Below, in pieces: positions 8,426 to 12,902 of a DNA stretch of 12,902 nt (positions are counted from its first letter, which is position 1; each line of letters begins with the position of its first letter). This DNA is from JALOAF01 sp035446765 (GTDB taxonomy: Bacteria > Patescibacteriota > Gracilibacteria > Absconditabacterales > Absconditicoccaceae). The position numbers were made by a program, and so were the translations under genes. The notes under the pieces were generated by a model. That model saw only the letters and a program-made list of their open reading frames with translations, did not search any database and had not been told where the DNA came from. Where the stretch lies: contig DAOTFU010000025.1 in assembly GCA_035446765.1 (NCBI GenBank), positions 1 through 12,902 on the forward strand, read 5' to 3'.

Positions 8426-9343
8426 ATGTCCAAAATAGATAATCTAATAAAGAAATATTTAAAAGAATTAAAACAAAATTATAAAGATTTTGATAAAAAT
8501 CTTTTTATAATTCAAAAAGCTGTAGATATTGCAAAGATTGCTCATGAATGACAATTTAGAAAATATTCTGGTAAGCCTTTTATTTTGCATCCTTTGAGGG
8601 TTGCTATAATGGTTGCGCAAAGGTGTGATGACTTAGATTTGATATTGGCAGCAATACTTCATGATACAGTGGAGGATTCACCAGAAAAAGTTTCTATGGA
8701 AACAATATACAAAGAATTTTGAGATGAAGTTTGATTTTTGGTTGATTCTGTGACAGACAATGTATTTTATTATTATCAAAAAAAAGACAATATTTTTGAT
8801 GATAAGGTGGATAAGCTTCTGTATGGTGGTATGAAGGATATAAGATGTTTTGTATTAAAGATATTTGATAGAGAGCATAATTTAAAAACTCTTGATTGAC
8901 TTAAAGAAAAAAAACAAATTAGGATGTGATTTGAAACTCAAGCTCTTTACATACCATTAAAAGAGATATTAAATTGTGATTATGGTAATATAAAGATAGA
9001 CGTAGCTCAAAAGAATTTTGATGATTATCTAAAAAAGTATAAAATATCAGATTTTGATGAATTAAAGTGATTTTTATATTCAAAATTGTTTAATAATTTT
9101 GATAAAGAGACCTTTAATGTTGTGTATAAAAATACTCAAAATGTTATATGGAAAATTGAAGATATAGAAATGTATAAAAAGTTGGTAGAGACTAAGAATT
9201 TTGATGAAAATGTTGATGTGTTGTCTATAGAGCGATGATTGGATGATAGTTTTTTATGTACTTTTGTATATAAAAAGGGTTGATTTTATAAGCATAATGC
9301 TAAAGTATCTATACAAGATACATATTTTAATATTAACAAATAG
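8426..9343 (+). CDS. HD-domain protein resembling a standalone (p)ppGpp hydrolase
   Basis: This 305-residue protein matches the hydrolase half of RelA/SpoT and has no synthetase, TGS or ACT domain. Residues 30-56 carry AHEGQFRKYSGKPFILHP (metal-binding H40). H79-D80 lie in AAILHDTVEDSP, and D148-R149-x-x-N152 lie in LKIFDREHNLKTL, where Rel proteins have LADRLHN. This is the metal-dependent phosphohydrolase set needed to remove pyrophosphate from (p)ppGpp, as in MESH1-type small alarmone hydrolases. The loop after the HD motif differs from Rel (SVTDNVFYYYQKKDN), so substrate specificity is not assured. The C-terminal third (from about residue 190) is rich in Asp, Asn, Lys and Phe and not recognised. 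It is divergent from rel and 5 bases upstream of the methyltransferase gene, so those two likely share a transcript. It could alternatively hydrolyse another nucleotide. Confidence 0.85.
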
Positions 9344-9348
9344 ATTAA

Positions 9349-10305
9349 ATGTCTGAAATTTATAATCTTATGTCTGATTGAGAGTTAAATGATCAGCTTG
9401 CTGATTCTTTGTTAAATAGGGATTTAGAGCAAAAGTTTTTGTATTTGTGAGAATGAGCTGATTTGTATTATGAAAACAAAGATGCAGATACAATATATAT
9501 AAAAAATGACATTAATTCTAAAGATCTTGTTAAGCTTTGGAAAAAGAACGAATGAAAACATAAAAAAATATGTTTTATTAGTCTGGGTTGTGGTAATTCT
9601 TCAATGGAGAAGGATTTATTTTTAGAAATTGAGAGTAAATATAATCTAGATTATATATGAGTTGATTCTTCTAAGGATATGCTTGATATGTCGATTAAGA
9701 ATCTAAGCAAAATAACAAACATAAAACAATCTTTTATATGTGCAGACATATTTACAAATGAATTTAGAAGAGAGTTAGATCAATTTACAAAAGATTATGA
9801 TAAGAGAATTTTTGTGTTTTTTAGTAACACTTTTGGGAATAAGAATCATACAAAAATCATAGATATACTATATAATTTATTGCATAAATGAGAAGAAATA
9901 TGGGTTGATGTGCGTTTGAGGAAATGAACATCCGCTAAAGATGATATGGTAGCATGTGAATATTATCATAATTGGTTGAAAACAAAAGAGCAGATTAATC
10001 TTTATTTTCATCCTTTAAAAAATTTGTGAATACCTTTTGAAAATTGAAAGATGGTTTTAACTACACACAAAGAAAAAGCTTTAAATGCGTTAAAATTTCA
10101 ATTTAGTTTTGTTTTGAATAAAAAGACTAATATAAAGATCAGGTCTGATAAGATTACTATTTTACCTCAGGAGAGGATAGAATTACAACAAATTTATACA
10201 TATGATAAAGATTGATTGATAAACTTCTTTAAAGAACATAATTTTAAGCTAAAAGAAAATATAATAAAAGATTGAAGAGGAGTTTTTATTTTTGAAAAGA
10301 TTTAG
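9349..10305 (+). CDS. EgtD-like SAM-dependent methyltransferase
   Basis: This 318-residue protein has a Rossmann methyltransferase core. Motif I is FISLGCGNSS (76-85), the acidic strand-2 residue is D106 in YIGVDSSKDML, D133 lies in CADIF, and FFSNTFGN (157-164) recalls the FxGSxxGN block of the histidine-specific methyltransferase family (EgtD, DUF2260). The N-terminal LYLGEGADLYYEN also resembles that family's substrate-side region. EgtD methylates histidine in ergothioneine synthesis, but no other ergothioneine gene is here, and relatives act on other substrates, so the reaction is left open. ATG 9349 begins 5 bases after the HD-hydrolase stop, implying one transcript. The 3' end overlaps the convergent prepilin gene by 4 bases. 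A second in-frame ATG lies 7 codons downstream. The fold is confident; the family is moderate and the substrate unknown. Confidence 0.75.
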
Positions 10306-10955
10306 TCAAAGAAATTTGTCAGAACTCAACAAAGTTCTACAGATCATGTTTTTGTAGAAATGTATTCTACCTTACTACAAAAGCGATATTCTTTTGCATC
10401 GTCATTGTGGCAGCTTTCTGATGCTCAGCTATTACAATAGATTTTTTGTCCACCTGTAGTGTTGGTATCTTTTAGGTATAACCCTTTTCACTCTATGGAT
10501 CTATAAAACTTTCCATATTTTGTCTGATTTCAAGATCATGGACAAGATATTCGTACTCAGTTTTCTAGACAGAGATTGAATATTTGTTCTCAAGTACTTA
10601 TTCAGTCTCAGATGTCCAATATCTCACTTGTTCAGCTCAATGATCAATCTGTACTTATGATATAGCTTAGTTCAGTAAGTCGTGTTGTACTATTACCATC
10701 ACATCAAATAAATGAATCTTCTGCTAGTCGACATGGACCAAGATAATCTTGATGTCTCAGTATATTTGTATTTCTAATTTGATATATTTTTTCAATTCAT
10801 TCTATAGCTAGTTGATTGGCTATCATATTTTGCTTTGTTTCATTGATCGAAATTCTTACTTTTTGTGTTATGAGCATCATAGTGACTAGTCATATACCCA
10901 CAATTATTGTGATTATAAGTATTTCTAGCATAGTAAAGGCTTTTATTTTTTTCAT
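10302..10955 (-). CDS. Type IV prepilin-like protein
   Basis: This 217-residue protein begins MKKIKAFTMLEILI, a type III (prepilin) signal. Cleavage by prepilin peptidase is expected after A6, leaving F1 and the conserved E5 of the mature protein, followed by a long hydrophobic helix to about residue 28. The globular part contains several Cys, for example LGPCRLAE, SFIGCDGNST, NLCLEN and ESCHNDDAKEYRFCSKVEY, which could form disulfides outside the cell. It ends SVELCGVLTNFFD, a C-terminal style I recall in pilin-like proteins of these phyla. It would sit in the cytoplasmic membrane and join a type IV pilus or pseudopilus, possibly with the PilX-like protein at 4688-5647. It is a single gene with its own promoter and converges on the methyltransferase, overlapping its stop. 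Major versus minor pilin cannot be decided from sequence. Confidence 0.88.
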
Positions 10956-10995
10956 TTTTTTTGGAGTTTTTAAAATTGAAAATGGATAGATTAAA

Positions 10996-11026
10996 ATTAT
11001 ATTAGTTATTGAAATGATTATTTCAA
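10996..11026 (-). promoter_or_regulatory. Candidate promoter for the prepilin gene
   Basis: On the minus strand, TTGAAA (11026-11021) and a consensus TATAAT (11001-10996) are separated by 19 bases. This predicts a start near 10990 and a leader of about 35 bases. The -35 lies inside the right arm of the inverted repeat at 11008-11027. Confidence 0.45.
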
Positions 11027-11027
11027 T
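11008..11027. promoter_or_regulatory. Perfect inverted repeat between divergent genes (candidate operator)
   Basis: ATTGAAAT (11008-11015) and ATTTCAAT (11020-11027) are perfect complements with a 4-base spacer, GATT. Each arm contains TTGAAA, so one element supplies a -35 box in each direction. No T-run follows on either strand, so it does not look like a terminator. Confidence 0.5.
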
Positions 11028-11038
11028 TTATTTATGAT
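11009..11038 (+). promoter_or_regulatory. Candidate promoter for the 185-residue membrane protein gene
   Basis: TTGAAA (11009-11014) and TATGAT (11033-11038) are separated by 18 bases. Transcription would start near 11045, only about 3 bases before ATG 11048, implying a nearly leaderless mRNA. Confidence 0.35.
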
Positions 11039-11047
11039 TATTTTTGG

Positions 11048-11605
11048 ATGACAGATAGTATAATACTTTATATACTAGTTTGAGTTTTATCTTTATTGGT
11101 GATATTGTCTTTTGCTATAGGCTTAGAAAAGATGATAAAAGTGATTATATGAAATTATATTTTGTGATTGGTGGCTTTAGCATTTTCAATGTCTATTGAT
11201 ATAGCTATAGGGACGGTGAATGGCGAAGGTTTTATGAATTTTTTGACCAATGCTAAGTCTACAATAGTATTTATTGTGTATGCTATGTTGTTGTTTTTAT
11301 TGTACCATAAATCAAAAATAAATATTGATATACCAGGAGACCAAATTTTGCAAAAATCTATGTATATATTTTTGGTTCCATTGACTGTCATTAGTATGAT
11401 ATTGACTTTGGAAATAGTATTTTTGGGTACAGATGTATTTAATTACAATGATTTGGTATACAATATAGACTTTTTTGCCAATAATGAATATTTTCAATTA
11501 TTTGTAGAATATACACCGTATTGGATATTGTTACATTGATTGGCAACTATAGTGACTGTAAGTGAGTTTAAAACTAAAATAAGAAGTGACTTAGATGATA
11601 TATAG
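11048..11605 (+). CDS. Multi-spanning membrane protein of unknown function
   Basis: This 185-residue protein has about four or five hydrophobic segments (roughly 5-24, 32-50, 70-87, 105-127 and 155-170). The first segment runs into a short basic stretch, GLEKMIKVIIGNY. A long acidic and aromatic loop (TDVFNYNDLVYN to VEYTPYW) probably lies outside, and the tail SEFKTKIRSDLDDI inside. I recall similar proteins starting with a 'GxEKMIKxILGNYxL' block in Absconditabacteria and Gracilibacteria, but I cannot name the family. ATG 11048 is the first ATG in the open frame. A shorter version from TTG 11168 would lose the first membrane segment and the EKMIK block. Its neighbour 64 bases downstream is another small membrane protein. 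A role in an envelope or secretion complex is possible but unproven. Confidence 0.75.
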
Positions 11606-11609
11606 AAAC

Positions 11610-11637
11610 TTGCAAATTCTTTTTTTTTGTTTATAAT
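11610..11637 (+). promoter_or_regulatory. Candidate promoter for the 147-residue membrane protein gene
   Basis: TTGCAA (11610-11615) and TATAAT (11632-11637) are 16 bases apart. The start is predicted near 11644, leaving about 26 bases before ATG 11670. The spacer contains a run of T. Confidence 0.45.
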
Positions 11638-11669
11638 TATTTTGTTTAATATAGATTATAACTATTTAT

Positions 11670-12113
11670 ATGAAGGTTGTATTTCCAAAAAGTATCAAAA
11701 AATGAATATTAGCCGGTATGACATTAAGTTTGTGACCGATATCTTTATCTGTTATACAATTATTTTTGGTAGCTTTGGGTATTGGTTTAGCTTTGGTTGT
11801 GTTTAACTCTGTATCTAAAACTTGATCAAAAGCTGCTTGAGTAGTGTTTGCTATACCAATATTGATTATTTTTATCTTAATAGCTTTTTTCAAGATATCA
11901 GAGATGAATATGCTGCAGTATGTAGCAAAGATATTTAGAAATAAATTTTTTGATACTACCAAAAAATATCAAGAAGACTATCAAAGATATGATAAGACTG
12001 AGATTTTGATTAAAGAGTTTAAAAATGAAGAGAAAACTCAAAAAATAGAACAAAAAGAAAACAAGATGGATGAAGATTTGATTAAAAAGATAGAAAAGTG
12101 ATGATTGATATAA
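11670..12113 (+). CDS. Small two-pass membrane protein with charged tail, possibly PrgI-like
   Basis: This 147-residue protein begins MKVVFPKSIKKGILAG, then has two hydrophobic segments (about 28-46 and 57-74) separated by a short basic loop (NSVSKTGSKAAG). KISEMNMLQYVAKIFRNKFFDTTKKY follows, and the last 45 residues form a highly charged, probably helical tail ending EKGGLI. The layout of a 'FP..IK..L..G' start, two close membrane helices and an RN-FFDTTKK segment is reminiscent of PrgI-family proteins of type IV secretion systems, but this is shape-based and I cannot confirm it. Five TGA codons, two of them adjacent near the end, are read as Gly; the frame stops at TAA 12111. No VirB4-like ATPase is in the window. 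A cluster of secretion or conjugation genes further along would support the idea. Confidence 0.65.
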
Positions 12114-12131
12114 TTTGTCTTTTATAATAAA

Positions 12132-12159
12132 TTGAAATATTGCAGTAAAATAATATAAA
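12132..12159 (+). promoter_or_regulatory. Candidate promoter for rlmN
   Basis: TTGAAA (12132-12137) and TATAAA (12154-12159) are 16 bases apart. The predicted start near 12166 lies downstream of the in-frame TTG at 12164, which argues for translation from TTG 12191 with a leader of about 25 bases. Confidence 0.45.
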
Positions 12160-12190
12160 GGCTTTGTTCTTTATTTTTTTATATTTTGTT

Positions 12191-12902
12191 TTGGGCAAAA
12201 GCGTAATTTTTGATCAAGATAGACTTATGGAATTTGCAAAAGAAAATAAATTGCAAGATTTTAAAGTAAAACAAATATTTTACGAATTATTTAAAAATCA
12301 AAATATTGATTTGGGTGATATGACTACATTGTCAAAAGATCTTAGAAAAGATTTGGGTGAAAAATTTGAAGTAATAAATTTGAAAATAGATAAAATTTTT
12401 GAAGACCCTGTTAAAGACGGGGTAGGCGCAAAAACTACAAAATTTTCTTTTAAGACAGAGGATAGGTTTGTAATAGAAGCAGTACTAATGTACCACTGGA
12501 GCAAGCGTGAAGAATGAAAATTAAATAGAATCACTTTGTGTCTTTCTAGTCAGATAGGATGTCCTATGTGATGTAAATTTTGTGTGACAGGAAAAATGTG
12601 ATTTACTAGAAACCTAACTTGGCAAGAAATAATTTCACAGATACTTTATGTAAACAATTATATAAAAAATAAATTTGGTAAAAAAGAAGATTGAACTTTG
12701 TGGGCAGTGAGAAATGTGGTATTTATGTGAATGTGAGAACCACTCTTAAATTATGAAAATTTGAAAAAATCTATAGAGATTATTTTGGAGAGAAGTAGAT
12801 TTTCTCTGTCTAAGAGGCATGTAACAATATCGACAGTATGAATTGTTGTCTGAATAAAAAGACTTATACAAGACAAGATTGATGTATGATTGGCTGTTTC
12901 TT
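12191..12902 (+). CDS. rlmN: 23S rRNA (adenine(2503)-C(2))-methyltransferase RlmN, 3' truncated
   Basis: RlmN is a radical-SAM enzyme that adds a methyl group to C2 of A2503 in 23S rRNA; in some bacteria it also modifies A37 of tRNAs. The N-terminal domain shows RLMEFAKENKLQDFKVKQIFYELF and MTTLSKDLRKDL, as usual for RlmN. The radical-SAM loop follows as SSQIGCPMGCKFC, the CxxxCxxC that binds the [4Fe-4S] cluster; its internal Gly is TGA. Next come VFMGMGEPLLNYEN (the GEP SAM-binding region), SKRHVTISTVGIVVGIKRL and the start of LAVSLH, where the window ends. The second catalytic Cys near the C-terminus is not covered. The start is uncertain: TTG 12191 gives MGKSVIFDQDRL, which fits the family and the promoter, while TTG 12164 would add a hydrophobic leader (FFIFLYFV) atypical for RlmN. 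It begins 77 bases after the preceding gene. Confidence 0.93.

Noticed and set aside
10321..10370. Two small hairpins (AGAAC/GTTCT and GTAGAA/TTCTAC) just after the methyltransferase stop
   Set aside because: They lie within the coding end of the prepilin gene, have weak stems of 5-6 pairs, and neither is followed by a proper T-run on the plus strand.
11666..11962. Minus-strand 98-codon open frame
   Set aside because: Antisense to the two-pass membrane protein gene, which has the better start, promoter and composition.
12164..12190. Hydrophobic N-terminal extension of RlmN from TTG 12164
   Set aside because: RlmN is cytosolic and normally begins near the xSIFD block; the inferred transcription start also lies past this TTG.

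Overview
This AT-rich window comes from a bacterium that reads UGA as glycine (translation table 25), so it is most likely from Absconditabacteria (SR1) or Gracilibacteria in the candidate phyla radiation. TGA codons interrupt nearly every gene under the standard code. They fall on glycines that are invariant in known families: the UvrA Walker A and ABC-signature glycines, the Rel motifs EYGVAAH and NTLGIIH, and positions around the RlmN CxxxCxxC cluster. TGG still encodes Trp, which argues for table 25 over table 4. Every complete gene ends in TAA or TAG. Read this way, the window is densely coding with 12 genes (two cut by the window edges), no gene-free stretch above about 135 bases, and no tRNA, rRNA, CRISPR array or insertion sequence that I could see.

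Layout, left to right. (1) 1-345, plus: C-terminal part of a lysozyme-like protein. (2) 427-3321, plus: uvrA, complete. (3) 3333-3357: hairpin between converging genes. (4) 8291 down to 3386, minus: a tight four-gene block consisting of rel (bifunctional RelA/SpoT), a small membrane protein with two zinc ribbons, a PilX-like pilus protein and a membrane-anchored solute-binding-like protein. Gaps are 11, 8 and 0 bases. (5) 8292-8425: divergent promoter region. (6) 8426-10305, plus: an HD-domain protein resembling only the (p)ppGpp-hydrolase half of Rel, then an EgtD-like SAM methyltransferase 5 bases later. (7) 10955-10302, minus: type IV prepilin-like protein, overlapping the methyltransferase tail to tail by 4 bases. 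(8) 10956-11047: divergent promoter region with a perfect inverted repeat. (9) 11048-11605 and 11670-12113, plus: two small membrane proteins. (10) 12191 to the end, plus: rlmN, cut by the window edge.

Functionally the window mixes DNA repair (UvrA), ribosome methylation (RlmN), alarmone metabolism (full Rel facing a separate hydrolase-like gene) and cell-surface or pilus functions. The most interesting points are the divergent Rel / HD-hydrolase pair with a palindrome covering both -35 boxes, the linkage of rel to pilus and envelope genes, and a second divergent promoter with the same design ahead of the prepilin. No start codon has a recognisable Shine-Dalgarno sequence at normal spacing, and inferred leaders are short (roughly 25-35 bases).
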